DNA from: JBQCHF01 sp051954955
GTDB taxonomy: Bacteria > Actinomycetota > Actinomycetes > Motilibacterales > Motilibacteraceae
DNA length: 23,249 nt
Direction: 5' to 3'
NCBI GenBank assembly: GCA_051954955.1
Contig: JBQCHF010000081.1
Location: 1-23,249, forward strand
Part shown: piece by piece, positions 15,395-23,249 of the stretch
Layout of the letters: the number at the start of each line of letters is the position of its first letter
Position numbering within the stretch: the first letter of the stretch is position 1
The notes under the pieces: model-generated
What the model saw: only the letters and a program-made list of their open reading frames with translations
What the model was told of the DNA's origin: nothing
Databases searched by the model: none
Position numbers and translations under genes: made by a program

Positions 15395-15984
15395 GCGAGG
15401 CCCCCGCCCGCCCGCGGGGGCGGCGCACCGGCTCCTCCGACACCCGGTCGGAGATCCTGGCCGCCGCCCGCGAGGAGTTCGCCTCCCGCGGCTACGACGG
15501 CGCGTCGGTGCGGGGCATCGCCCGCGCCGCCGGCGTCGACCCGGCGCTGGTGCACCACTACTTCGGCGGCAAGGAGCAGGTGTTCGTCGCCGCGATGCAG
15601 CTCCCGCTGGACCCGTCCCAGGTGCTGCCGCGGATCGTCGACGGCGACCCGGCACGGCTGGGCGAGCGCCTGGCCCGGGTGTTCCTGGGCGCCTGGTCCG
15701 ACCCGGCCGGCCGCGCCCCGTTCGTCGCGATGGTCGGCGCCGCGATGACCAACGAGCAGGCAGCCACCATGCTGCGCGAGTTCGTCACCCGCGCCCTCCT
15801 CGGTCGGGTCGTGGAGGCCAGCGGCGCCTCTCGGGCCGAGCTGCGCCACAGCCTGGCCGGCGCCCAGCTCGTCGGCGCCGCCCTGCTGCGCTACGTCGTG
15901 CGGGTCGAGCCGTTGGCCAGCGCGCCGGAGGAGGACGTCGTCGCCGCGCTGGGGCCGGTGCTGCAGGGGTATCTGGTGGGGTGA
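15391..15984 (+). CDS. TetR-family transcriptional regulator
   Basis: 197 residues. The N-terminal TetR helix-turn-helix is clear (about 17-66): SEILAAAREEFASRGYDGASVRGIARAAGVDPALVHHYFGGKEQVFVAAM. The Ala/Leu-rich C-terminal half is the ligand-binding and dimerisation domain, of a type common in actinobacteria. Ligand unknown. GTG 15391 overlaps the isomerase stop; no other start fits the HTH domain better. Candidate targets are its own operon or the ABC exporter 430 bp downstream, whose start codon is covered by an 8-2-8 palindrome of TetR-operator size. A TetR beside a drug-type ABC exporter is a recurring arrangement, but regulation here is inference. Confidence 0.93.
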   Translation: MSEAPARPRGRRTGSSDTRSEILAAAREEFASRGYDGASVRGIARAAGVDPALVHHYFGGKEQVFVAAMQLPLDPSQVLPRIVDGDPARLGERLARVFLGAWSDPAGRAPFVAMVGAAMTNEQAATMLREFVTRALLGRVVEASGASRAELRHSLAGAQLVGAALLRYVVRVEPLASAPEEDVVAALGPVLQGYLVG

Positions 15985-16413
15985 GGGGGCAGGCTGCCGG
16001 CAGGGCGGTTCTCGCGGCGGGGTGGCGGTCCTGCTCGGGGCAGGTTTCTCAAAGGCGCTGGTGACGGGGGAGCCGGGCGGAACTCGGGTCGTGCGGCCGG
16101 CTTGCGGGCCCGCTGTGGCTCGAGTGGAGGGTTGTTGAGCGACACGCCCGGCGCGTCGTCCATCAGCGTTCCACTCGATCTTCACCTGCGCCGGACGCCG
16201 CAAAGTGTGGCGCTATTGCAGCGTTTCTCGGCATGTCGGGACCACAGTGTCACAGTTTGTCCCACCGGGCCGCCGGCCGGCCGCTGGGCGCTCCCCGCGC
16301 CCGGCTCCCTCCGTCAACAGCCGCCTTTCCCCCGAGATCACGGTGAACAGGCCCGCGGAGAGGCGACCCACCAGCCCCTTGACCGCAACCTCGTCCGGGT
16401 GTTCATTCATCAC
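15985..16413. other. 429 bp intergenic region between tetR and the ABC exporter
   Basis: No supported gene. A frame in phase with the ABC gene is open from 16102, but its product before residue 105 is compositionally unlike protein and no ribosome site supports it. A weak hairpin terminator lies at 16030-16047. The stretch from about 16190 to 16270 is less GC-rich than its surroundings and contains the direct repeat CACAGT-GT-CACAGT; a promoter is likely there or closer to the gene, but no clear -35/-10 pair was found. The right end carries the palindrome at 16405-16422. Confidence 0.55.
16030..16047 (+). terminator. Weak hairpin terminator after tetR
   Basis: CCTGC-TCGGG-GCAGG followed by TTTCTC, 45 nt past the tetR stop. 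The stem is only 5 bp, so this is tentative. Confidence 0.35.
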
Positions 16414-16422
16414 ATGATGAAT
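16405..16422. promoter_or_regulatory. Perfect 8-2-8 palindrome over the ABC exporter start: candidate TetR operator
   Basis: ATTCATCA-CA-TGATGAAT: two exact 8 bp half-sites around a 2 bp centre, spanning both candidate ATG codons (16414, 16417). Size and symmetry fit a TetR-family operator, and a tetR gene lies just upstream. Binding here would block transcription start or early elongation. Confidence 0.6.
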
Positions 16423-17157
16423 TCAGACCCCGCCGTCCGCATCCGCGGCCTGCGGGTGGTCCGCGGCGGGCGCGAGGTGCTGCCCGGGATCGACCTCGAG
16501 GTCGCCTGCGGCACGGTGACCGGGCTGCTGGGGCCCAGCGGGTGCGGGAAGACGACGCTGCTGCGGGCCGTCGTCGGGGTGCAGGTGGTGGCCGGCGGCA
16601 CGGTGGAGGTGCTCGGCTGCCCGGCCGGCGGCGCGGAGCTGCGGCGCCGGGTCGGGTACGTCACCCAGGCGCCGTCGGTCTACGGCGACCTCACGGTGGT
16701 GGAGAACCTGCGCTACTTCGCCACCGTGCTCGGCGCGCCCGCTGCCGACGTCGACCGCGTCCTCGACGCCGTCGGGCTGCGTGACCACGCTCGGGCGCGG
16801 GTGGACCGGCTCTCCGGCGGGCAGCGCAGCCGGGCCAGCCTGGCGGTGGCGCTGCTCGACGACCCCGAGCTGCTGGTCCTGGACGAGCCGACCGTGGGCC
16901 TGGACCCGGTGCTGCGCCGGGACCTGTGGGCGCTGTTCGGCCGGCTGGCGGCGGGTGGCTGCACCCTGCTGGTCTCCAGCCACGTCATGGACGAGGCCGA
17001 GCGGTGCGACCGGCTGCTGCTCATGCGCGAGGGGCGGATCCTCGCCCACGACACCCCGGAGCGCGTCCGCGCCGCCACCGGGGCGGCCACCGTCGAGGGC
17101 GCCTTCCTCGCTCTCGTCGAAGGGCACGAGACCGCCGCCCCCGGAGGTGCCCGGTGA
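16414..17157 (+). CDS. ABC exporter ATP-binding protein (drug/ABC-2 type)
   Basis: 247-residue nucleotide-binding subunit of an ABC-2 exporter. Walker A GPSGCGKTT (40-48), Q-loop Q85 (VTQAPSVYGDLTV), signature LSGGQ (133-137), Walker B LLVLDEPTVGLDP (153-165) and switch His H190 (VSSHVMDEAERC) are all intact. The EPTVGLDP and SSHVMDEAE forms are those of DrrA/NatA-like exporters of drugs, lipids or ions. ATG 16414 or 16417 starts the domain at the expected distance. No Shine-Dalgarno is present, so a leaderless or short-leader message is possible. The stop overlaps the permease start (GTGA). Substrate unknown. Confidence 0.93.
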   Translation: MMNSDPAVRIRGLRVVRGGREVLPGIDLEVACGTVTGLLGPSGCGKTTLLRAVVGVQVVAGGTVEVLGCPAGGAELRRRVGYVTQAPSVYGDLTVVENLRYFATVLGAPAADVDRVLDAVGLRDHARARVDRLSGGQRSRASLAVALLDDPELLVLDEPTVGLDPVLRRDLWALFGRLAAGGCTLLVSSHVMDEAERCDRLLLMREGRILAHDTPERVRAATGAATVEGAFLALVEGHETAAPGGAR

Positions 17158-17924
17158 GCCTCGCCGTCCCCTCGTCCATCACCTCGTCCATCAGCTCGTC
17201 CATCAGCGTGGCCACCGGCCGGCGGGTGCTGCTGCAGGTGCGCCACGACCCGCGCACGCTCGGCCTGATGCTCGTCGTGCCGGCCGCCCTGGTCGGCGTC
17301 CTGGCCTGGATCTACGCCGACCGCGCGGCCCTGTTCGACCGCGTCGGCGCGGACCTGCTCGGGGTCTTCCCGCTGGTGGTGATGTTCCTGGTCACCAGCG
17401 TGGCGACCCTGCGCGAGCGCACCACCGGAACCCTCGAGCGGCTGATGACCATGCCGCTGGCGCGCCGGGACTTCGTGCTCGGCTACGCCCTCGCGTTCGG
17501 CGCGCTGGCGGTGGTGCAGGCCCTCGTGGTCAGCCTGCTCGCGCTCGGTCCCTACGGCCTCGACGTCGCCGGCCCGGTCTGGGCGGTGCTGCTGGTCGCC
17601 GTGCTCGACGCGCTGCTGGGCACCGCGCTCGGGCTGTGCGTCAGCGCCTTCGCCAGCACCGAGTTCCAGGCCGTGCAGTTCATGCCCGCGGTGGTGTTCC
17701 CGCAGCTGCTGGTCTGCGGGCTGCTGGTGCCCACCGACCAGATGTCCGCGGCGCTGTCGGCGGTGGCGCACGTGCTCCCGATGACCTACGCCGTCGACGC
17801 CATGACGCGCCTGTCGGCCGGGGGCGTCACCGGCCGGGTGGCCGTCGACCTCGCCGTGGTGGCGTGCTTCGTGGTGGCCGCACTGGTGGCGGGTGCGGCC
17901 ACCCTGCCCCGGCGCACCGCGTGA
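17154..17924 (+). CDS. ABC-2 type exporter permease
   Basis: 256-residue integral membrane partner of the preceding ATPase. About six transmembrane helices: roughly 38-54, 70-85, 108-130, 140-160, 175-200 and 230-250. The ABC-2 hallmark after helix 2, LRERTTGTLERLMTMPLARRDFVLGY, is the cytoplasmic coupling region. The family end pattern LPMTYAVDAMTRL is present. GTG 17154 is supported by GGAGG 7 nt upstream (17142-17146) and overlaps the ATPase stop, so the two are translated together. The N-terminus is a Ser/Ile repeat made by a 12 bp DNA repeat. Substrate unknown; one permease gene suggests a homodimer. Confidence 0.92.
   Translation: MSLAVPSSITSSISSSISVATGRRVLLQVRHDPRTLGLMLVVPAALVGVLAWIYADRAALFDRVGADLLGVFPLVVMFLVTSVATLRERTTGTLERLMTMPLARRDFVLGYALAFGALAVVQALVVSLLALGPYGLDVAGPVWAVLLVAVLDALLGTALGLCVSAFASTEFQAVQFMPAVVFPQLLVCGLLVPTDQMSAALSAVAHVLPMTYAVDAMTRLSAGGVTGRVAVDLAVVACFVVAALVAGAATLPRRTA
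17171..17206 (+). repeat. Three tandem 12 bp repeats at the permease N-terminus
   Basis: Units CTCGTCCATCAC, CTCGTCCATCAG and CTCGTCCATCAG encode S-S-I-(T/S) repeats before the first membrane helix. In-frame copy-number change is possible. Confidence 0.85.
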
Positions 17925-17965
17925 GCGTGGCGCGTGAGCGGCCGAGTCCGGCATGTGACCCCGAC

Positions 17966-17994
17966 CTGACGGGTGCAGGGCACACCTCTACAGT
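17966..17994 (+). promoter_or_regulatory. Sigma-70-like promoter for proline dehydrogenase
   Basis: -35 CTGACG (17966-17971), 17 bp spacer, -10 TACAGT (17989-17994). The expected start is near 18001, giving a leader of about 40 nt. This is the best -35/-10 pair seen in the window. Confidence 0.55.
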
Positions 17995-18004
17995 GCTATA
18001 GCAC
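17993..18004. promoter_or_regulatory. Perfect 12 bp palindrome at the proline dehydrogenase promoter
   Basis: GTGCTATAGCAC overlaps the end of the -10 box and the predicted transcription start, where a repressor would block initiation. The binding protein is unknown. Confidence 0.45.
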
Positions 18005-18041
18005 CGGACGACGGGGTCCGGCCCCCGGAAGGAGTCCCGCT

Positions 18042-18971
<930 letters not shown>

Positions 18972-18996
18972 ACTGCTGCCGCCCGGCGCCGCTGTC

Positions 18997-19002
18997 TACG
19001 AT
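18997..19002 (+). promoter_or_regulatory. Candidate -10 box for proC
   Basis: TACGAT in the gap between proline dehydrogenase and proC, about 70 nt before the proC ATG. It matches the -10 consensus well, but no good -35 lies 16-18 nt upstream. Confidence 0.35.
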
Positions 19003-19072
19003 GCGGCGTCGGGCGAAGACGTTTCGGTGCGGGTCGGCCTGCGGGTCGGGTGCAGGACGAGAGGTGCGGACG

Positions 19073-19882
19073 ATGAGCCAGCGGGTCGCGGTGCTCGGCG
19101 GCGGGAAGCTCGGCGAGGCCCTGCTGTCGGGGCTGCTGCGGGCCGGCCGGACCACCTCAGACGTCGTCGTGTCCGAGCGCTCGTCGGAGCAGGGTGCGAA
19201 GCTGCGGGAGAAGTACGGCGTCGAAGTGCTCGACGTCGCCGCGGCGGCCGCTCGCGCCGAAGTCGTGGTGCTCGCGGTCAAGCCGCAGGACATGGCCGCG
19301 CTGCTCGGCCAGCTCGCCCCCGCGCTCTCCGCCGGTGCGCTGGTGGTCTCGGTGGCCGCCGGTATCACCACCGCGTTCCTCGAGGAGCGGCTGCCGGCCG
19401 GCACCGCGGTGGTCCGGGTCATGCCCAACACCCCGGTGCTGGTCGACCAGGCGATGACCGCCATCTCCGGCGGAAGCCACGCCGACGCAGCGCACCTGGA
19501 CGCCGTCGAGGAGATGTTCCGCTCGGTCGGCCGCACGCTGCGGGTGCCCGAGTCCCAGCTCGACGCCGTCACCGCCCTGTCCGGCAGCGGCCCGGCCTAC
19601 TTCTTCTACCTGGTCGAGGCGATGACCGACGCCGGCATCCTGCTCGGCCTGCCCCGCCAGGTCGCCCACGACCTCATCGTGCAGACCGCGATCGGCTCGG
19701 CGATCATGCTCCGCGACTCCGGCGAGCACCCGGTCACCCTGCGCGAGGCCGTCATGTCCCCGGCCGGCACCACCATCGCCGCCATCCGCACGATGGAGGA
19801 CCACGGCGTCCGCGCCGCCATGCTCGCCGCGCTCGAGGCCGCACGCGACCGCAGCCGGGAGCTGGCCAGCGGGAACGGGTGA
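19073..19882 (+). CDS. proC: Pyrroline-5-carboxylate reductase ProC
   Basis: 269 residues. It reduces P5C to L-proline with NAD(P)H, the last step of proline synthesis. An N-terminal Rossmann fold has VAVLGGGKLGEALLSGL (5-21) and the family patterns VVLAVKP and VVRVMPNTP. The C-terminal dimer domain has ALSGSGPAYFFYLVEAMTDAGILLGL (168-193) and VMSPAGTTIAAIRTME. Complete and typical. The ATG has GAGG 8 nt upstream. A possible separate -10, TACGAT at 18997-19002, lies in the gap after proline dehydrogenase, so the two genes may be partly independent. They catalyse opposite halves of the proline/P5C cycle. Confidence 0.97.
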   Translation: MSQRVAVLGGGKLGEALLSGLLRAGRTTSDVVVSERSSEQGAKLREKYGVEVLDVAAAAARAEVVVLAVKPQDMAALLGQLAPALSAGALVVSVAAGITTAFLEERLPAGTAVVRVMPNTPVLVDQAMTAISGGSHADAAHLDAVEEMFRSVGRTLRVPESQLDAVTALSGSGPAYFFYLVEAMTDAGILLGLPRQVAHDLIVQTAIGSAIMLRDSGEHPVTLREAVMSPAGTTIAAIRTMEDHGVRAAMLAALEAARDRSRELASGNG

Positions 19883-19887
19883 GGATG

Positions 19888-19943
19888 GTTCGCGTGAAGG
19901 GCGCTTTCCGCCAATAGGTTCGTCTGAAGGTGCCCTTCACCCA
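19888..19943. repeat. GTGAAGGGC hairpin repeat between proC and trkA
   Basis: GTGAAGGGCGC (19894-19904) pairs with GTGCCCTTCAC (19930-19940), 11 bp with one G-U, around a 25-nt loop. The unit GGTTCG..TGAAGG also occurs twice as a direct repeat (19888-19900 and 19917-19930). It sits between convergent proC and trkA and can act as a terminator for both. Its form is that of dispersed intergenic repeats in high-GC actinobacteria. Confidence 0.65.
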
Positions 19944-19974
19944 ATCCGGGTGATCTTGACTTGCGCCCGCCCCC

Positions 19975-20661
19975 TCAGTCCGCCCGCCCGGCGAACCGCT
20001 CGACGTCCTCCGTGGTCCCTGCGAGCAGCAGCACGTCGCCCTGCTCCACCCGGGTGGCCGCCTCGGCGTAGGCGAGGGGCTCGCCGTGGCGCTTCACCGC
20101 GACCACGGTCACGCCCCAGCGGGTGCGCAGGGCGCTCTCGGACAGCGGCTTGTCCCACGACGACCTCGGCGCGAGCACGGTGGCCAGCACGGTGCCGTCG
20201 TCGAACTCGATGGAGTCGGCCACCGACCCGGTGAGCAGGTGGGCGACCCGCTGGCCGGCGTCGCGCTCGGGGAAGACGACGTGGTGGGCGCCGACCCGCT
20301 CCAGGATCCGGCCGTGCGCCTCGGTGACCGCCTTGGCCCAGATGGAGCGGATGCCCAGGTCCTGCAGCGCGGCGGTGGTGAGGATGGAGGACTCCATGTC
20401 CGAGCCGACGGCGACCACCGCCACCGAGAAGTCGCCGGCGCCGACCTGCGCCAGGGCCTCGACGTCGGTGGCCTCGGCCTGCACCACGTGGGTGAGCCGG
20501 CCGGCCCACTGCTGCACCAGCTCGCCGCGCTTCTCCACCGCGAGCACGTCGGCGCCGGCCCGCTCCAGCGACTCGGCCAGGGAGCTGCCGAACCGGCCCA
20601 GGCCGATCACCAGCACGCCGCCGTGCACGTCGCCGACGTCGGAGCGCCCGACCTTCGCCAC
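19975..20661 (-). CDS. trkA: Potassium uptake regulatory subunit TrkA/KtrA (RCK protein)
   Basis: 228 residues. A cytoplasmic ring-forming regulator of a TrkH/KtrB potassium importer. The RCK-N Rossmann domain has the nucleotide-binding loop VLVIGLGRFGSSLAESL (16-32), with the acidic ribose ligand E43. RCK-C (about 145-225) follows, with family patterns VTVVAVKRHGEPL and GDVLLLAGTTEDVERF. It has a single RCK unit, KtrA-like, not the double TrkA of E. coli. GTG 20661 is supported by AAGAGGGA about 5 nt upstream. It lies 20 bp after the trkH stop on the same strand, so the two form an operon. RCK-C domains of this type bind c-di-AMP in some Firmicutes; whether this one does is unknown. Confidence 0.93.
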   Translation of the reverse strand: MAKVGRSDVGDVHGGVLVIGLGRFGSSLAESLERAGADVLAVEKRGELVQQWAGRLTHVVQAEATDVEALAQVGAGDFSVAVVAVGSDMESSILTTAALQDLGIRSIWAKAVTEAHGRILERVGAHHVVFPERDAGQRVAHLLTGSVADSIEFDDGTVLATVLAPRSSWDKPLSESALRTRWGVTVVAVKRHGEPLAYAEAATRVEQGDVLLLAGTTEDVERFAGRAD

Positions 20662-20681
20662 TCGATCCCTCTTCCGTCCGG

Positions 20682-22148
20682 TCAGCCGACGATCGGTCTC
20701 TCCTCGGGGAAGGAGTACCGCTGCCGGGAGTCGCGCAGCAGCAGCGCCGAGGCCGCCGTCACCGTACCGACCCGGCCCACGAACATCAGGACGACCAGCA
20801 CCGCGTCCGCGGACGCCGGCAGCGTGCCGGTGACGCCGGTGCTCAGGCCCACGGTGGCGAAGGCCGACACGGCCTCGAACACGGCGCGGTCCAGCGACAG
20901 CCCGGTGAGCTCCATCAGCACCAACGTGCCGGCGCCCACCCAGGCGGTGGCCAGCAGCGCGACGCCCACCGACACGCGCACCACCTGGTCCGGGATGCGG
21001 CGGCGGAAGGCCTGCACGTCGGTGCCGCCGCGGGCCTCGGCCGCCATGGCCAGCACCAGGACGGCGAAGGTCGTCACCTTGATGCCGCCCGCGGTGGAGG
21101 CGCTGCCGCCGCCGATGAACATCAGGACGTCGGTCACCAGCCAGGTCTCGGGCCGCATCGCGCCGTAGTCGACGGTGTTGAAGCCGGCTGTCCGTGGCTG
21201 CACGCCCTGGAACAGGCCGGCCAGCAGCTTGTCCGGCCAGGCCAGCGGCCCGAGCGTGCCCGGGTTGCGCCACTCGAAGGTGGTGACCAGGGCGGTGCCG
21301 ACCAGCAGCAGGATGCCGCTCACCGCGAGGGTGAGCTTGGTGTGCAGGCTCCAGCGCCGGCTGGCCCCGCCGCCGGGGCGCCACCGCCGGCGGGTGGCGC
21401 CCAGCTCGACCAGCACCGGGAAGCCCAGCGCCCCCAGCGCGATCGCCGCACACACCGGTAGGCAGATCCACCAGTCGCCGACGAAGCCGACCAGCCCGCC
21501 GGGCTGCAGCGCGAAGCCGGCGTTGTTGAACGCGGACACCGCCGTGAAGCCGCCGTGCCAGAGGGCGGTCCCGAACCCCTCGCCGTAGCCGACGGCGAAG
21601 CGGGCGGTCAGCAGCACCGTGACCGCCGCCTCGATGCCGAGGGAGAGCGTGAGGACGCCGAGCACCACGCGGCGCGCGTCGCCGAGGCGGACGGTCGGGT
21701 TCTCCGCCTGGGCCAGCAGCCGGCTGCGCAGCCCCAGCCGGCGCTGCACCAGCAGCCCGAGCAGCGAGGCCAGGGTCATGATCCCGACGCCGCCCACCTG
21801 GATGCCGACCAGGATCACCGCCTGCCCGAACGGGGACCAGTGGGTGGCGGTGTCGGTCACCGCCAGGCCGGTCACGCACACCGCCGAGGTCGCGGTGAAC
21901 AGGGCGACCCGCAGCGAGGTGCCCTGCCCGGCGGCGTGGCTGGCGGGCAGCACGAGCAGCGCGGTGCAGACCGCGATCGCCAGGGCGAAGGCGGTCGCGA
22001 CGATCCGCGCCGGGCGCAGCGGCCGCTCCTGCTGCCCGGCGCTGCGGGCGAGGCGGGCCCAGCGCGGCTCCCGCCGCAGCACCCGGCGGACCCGGCGGCC
22101 CCCGGTGCCGCTCCGCTGGTCGCCGCCCGCCGTCACCACGGCCCGCAT
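20682..22148 (-). CDS. Potassium uptake transmembrane subunit TrkH/KtrB
   Basis: 488-residue integral membrane K+ translocator of the superfamily of K+ transporters. It has an Arg-rich cytoplasmic N-tail (about 1-45) and then four M1-P-M2 repeats. The selectivity-filter glycine is kept in each P-loop: G94 (CVTGLAVTD), G211 (FNNAGFAL), G322 (RTAGFNTVD) and G434 (ATVGLSTG). The Gly/Ser/Ala-rich gating loop of the third repeat, FIGGGSASTAGGIKVTT (344-360), is present. Length is nearer KtrB than long TrkH. ATG 22148 is used; GGGCAGG abuts it, so the GTG codons at residues 4-5, at better spacing from that sequence, are possible real starts. Divergent from acuC by 84 bp. Confidence 0.94.
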   Translation of the reverse strand: MRAVVTAGGDQRSGTGGRRVRRVLRREPRWARLARSAGQQERPLRPARIVATAFALAIAVCTALLVLPASHAAGQGTSLRVALFTATSAVCVTGLAVTDTATHWSPFGQAVILVGIQVGGVGIMTLASLLGLLVQRRLGLRSRLLAQAENPTVRLGDARRVVLGVLTLSLGIEAAVTVLLTARFAVGYGEGFGTALWHGGFTAVSAFNNAGFALQPGGLVGFVGDWWICLPVCAAIALGALGFPVLVELGATRRRWRPGGGASRRWSLHTKLTLAVSGILLLVGTALVTTFEWRNPGTLGPLAWPDKLLAGLFQGVQPRTAGFNTVDYGAMRPETWLVTDVLMFIGGGSASTAGGIKVTTFAVLVLAMAAEARGGTDVQAFRRRIPDQVVRVSVGVALLATAWVGAGTLVLMELTGLSLDRAVFEAVSAFATVGLSTGVTGTLPASADAVLVVLMFVGRVGTVTAASALLLRDSRQRYSFPEERPIVG

Positions 22149-22220
22149 CCTGCCCGCTCACGGTCGGCGACGCTGCACCGCGCGGGCCGCCCCCGCCGTA
22201 TCACCGCGCGGCACCGCGGG

Positions 22221-22226
22221 TAGCGT
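22221..22226 (+). promoter_or_regulatory. Leaderless -10 box for acuC
   Basis: TAGCGT, 6 nt before ATG 22233, fits TANNNT. The spacer GCGGTC has no Shine-Dalgarno. Confidence 0.5.
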
Positions 22227-22232
22227 GCGGTC

Positions 22233-23249
22233 ATGAGCGAGGGCGGCACGCAGGCGTGTCACGTCGTCTGGGACGACTCGTTCCTGGCCTACGACTTCGG
22301 CCCGAGCCACCCGATGGCGCCGATCCGCGTCGACCTCACCGTCCGCCTCGCCCGCGAGCTCGGCGTCCTGGACCACCCCGGGATCACCGTGTCCGACGCC
22401 CCGGTCGCCGACGACGCCCTGCTGGGCCTGGTGCACGGCGCCGACTACATCGCCGCGGTGCGCCGCACCGGCGAGCACCCCGAGCAGCCCGACCTCGCGC
22501 ACGGGCTGGGCACCGAGGACAACCCCGCCTTCCACGGCATGCACGAGGCGAGCGCCCACGTCGTCGGAGCGTCGGTGCAGTGCGCCCAGGAGCTGCTGGC
22601 CGGGCGGGTGCAGCACGCGGTCAACGTGGCCGGCGGCCTGCACCACGCGATGCCCGACTCCGCCTCGGGCTTCTGCGTCTACAACGACGCCGCGGTCGCC
22701 ATCCGCTGGATGCTCGAGCAGGGCGTGGAGCGCATCGCCTACGTCGACGTCGACGTCCACCACGGCGACGGCGTCGAGCGGATCTTCTGGGACGACCCGC
22801 GGGTGCTCACCATCAGCCTGCACGAGTCCGGCCGGGTGCTCTTCCCCGGCACCGGCTGGCCGGAGGAGACCGGCGGCCCCGGCGCCGAGGGCTACGCGGT
22901 GAACGTGGCGCTGCCCCCGGGCACCGGCGACGACGGCTGGCTGCGCGCCTTCCACGCGATCGTGCCGCACCTGCTGGCCGAGTTCGCCCCGCAGGTGCTG
23001 GTCACCCAGCAGGGCTGCGACAGCCACTTCCTGGACCCGCTGGCCCACCTCACGCTGTCCCTGGACGCCCAGCGCGCCTCCTACGCGGCGCTGCACGACC
23101 TCGCCCACCGCTACGCCGAGGGCGGGCGCTGGCTGGCGCTGGGCGGGGGCGGCTACGAGGTCGTCGACGTCGTCCCCCGCGCCTGGGCGCACCTCGTCGC
23201 GATCGCCGCCCACCGACCCGTGGACCCGTCGGCCCCCGTCCCGGAGGGC
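22233..23249 (+). CDS. acuC: AcuC-like class I histone deacetylase-family protein (open at right edge)
   Basis: 339 codons are visible with no stop, so the C-terminus lies outside the window. Zn-dependent deacetylase of the acetoin-utilisation AcuC/HDAC family, which removes acetyl groups from lysines of proteins such as acetyl-CoA synthetase in other bacteria. The active site is complete: His pair H137-H138 (GGLHHAM), Zn ligands D174 and H176 in DVDVHHGDG, third ligand D263 (QQGCDSHFLDP), and the transition-state Tyr Y308 in GGGGYE. Typical AcuC phrases NDAAVAIRW and FPGTG are present. The N-terminus (VVWDDSFLAYDFGPSHPMAPIR) is family-like and supports ATG 22233. No acetyltransferase (acuA) or acetoin gene lies nearby, so its substrate here is open. 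Confidence 0.95.
   Translation, partial: MSEGGTQACHVVWDDSFLAYDFGPSHPMAPIRVDLTVRLARELGVLDHPGITVSDAPVADDALLGLVHGADYIAAVRRTGEHPEQPDLAHGLGTEDNPAFHGMHEASAHVVGASVQCAQELLAGRVQHAVNVAGGLHHAMPDSASGFCVYNDAAVAIRWMLEQGVERIAYVDVDVHHGDGVERIFWDDPRVLTISLHESGRVLFPGTGWPEETGGPGAEGYAVNVALPPGTGDDGWLRAFHAIVPHLLAEFAPQVLVTQQGCDSHFLDPLAHLTLSLDAQRASYAALHDLAHRYAEGGRWLALGGGGYEVVDVVPRAWAHLVAIAAHRPVDPSAPVPEG

Noticed and set aside
12653..15655. 1000-codon open frame on the minus strand
   Set aside because: It crosses ppx, the isomerase and the Cys-rich gene in the wrong frame, and no domain is recognisable.
16102..16413. Upstream extension of the ABC ATPase
   Set aside because: It would add about 100 residues before a domain that already starts normally at 16414; composition is not protein-like.
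18974..19002. Complete -35/-10 promoter for proC
   Set aside because: TACGAT is a good -10, but the -35 position has no TTGACA-like hexamer, so only the -10 was listed, at low confidence.

Overview
This 23.2 kb window has very high GC content and strongly GC-biased third codon positions. It encodes an actinobacterial core chromosome segment. ClpC, RadA-DisA, MutY, a short Ppx/GppA followed by a sugar-phosphate isomerase-like protein, ProC and AcuC are all typical of Actinomycetota. I infer a Geodermatophilaceae-like organism (Blastococcus/Modestobacter/Geodermatophilus) from overall style and the palindromic intergenic repeats, with moderate confidence. No tRNA, rRNA, CRISPR array or intact transposon was seen. 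The window is mostly well-preserved housekeeping sequence. Its less ordinary parts are signalling genes and intergenic palindromes.

Layout. 1-1.4 kb: 3' part of clpC on +, with a strong shared terminator facing a convergent membrane GGDEF protein (minus, 1.47-3.4 kb) whose EAL half is eroded. 3.4-3.73 kb: gap with two related hairpins. 3.7-4.7 kb: mutY (minus). 4.8-5.65 kb: signal peptidase I (+). 5.7-9.0 kb: a tightly coupled cheB-cheR-cheW operon (+) without cheA, cheY or a receptor. 9.0-13.4 kb: a minus-strand series read as Cys-rich unknown protein, radA, disA, flavin reductase; a 100 bp nested inverted-repeat element lies between disA and the reductase. 13.5-16.0 kb: ppx/gppA, TIM-barrel isomerase and tetR (+). 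16.0-16.4 kb: gap ending in a perfect 8-2-8 palindrome over the start of a two-gene ABC exporter (16.4-17.9 kb, +). 18.0-19.9 kb: proline dehydrogenase and pyrroline-5-carboxylate reductase (+). 19.9 kb: hairpin repeat between convergent units. 20.0-22.1 kb: trkH-trkA potassium uptake (minus). 22.2 kb to the end: acuC-like deacetylase (+), open at the window edge.

How they fit together. Two second-messenger cyclases lie close together: a c-di-GMP synthase (GGDEF) and the c-di-AMP synthase DisA. DisA sits downstream of RadA, as in many Gram-positives. A TrkH/TrkA potassium importer, a type of system controlled by c-di-AMP in Firmicutes, lies about 9 kb away. Proline oxidation and proline synthesis from P5C are adjacent and co-oriented. 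Several genes that lead transcription units (radA, the Cys-rich gene, ppx, the isomerase, acuC) have a TANNNT -10 box 6-7 nt before the start codon and no Shine-Dalgarno sequence, which indicates leaderless mRNAs.
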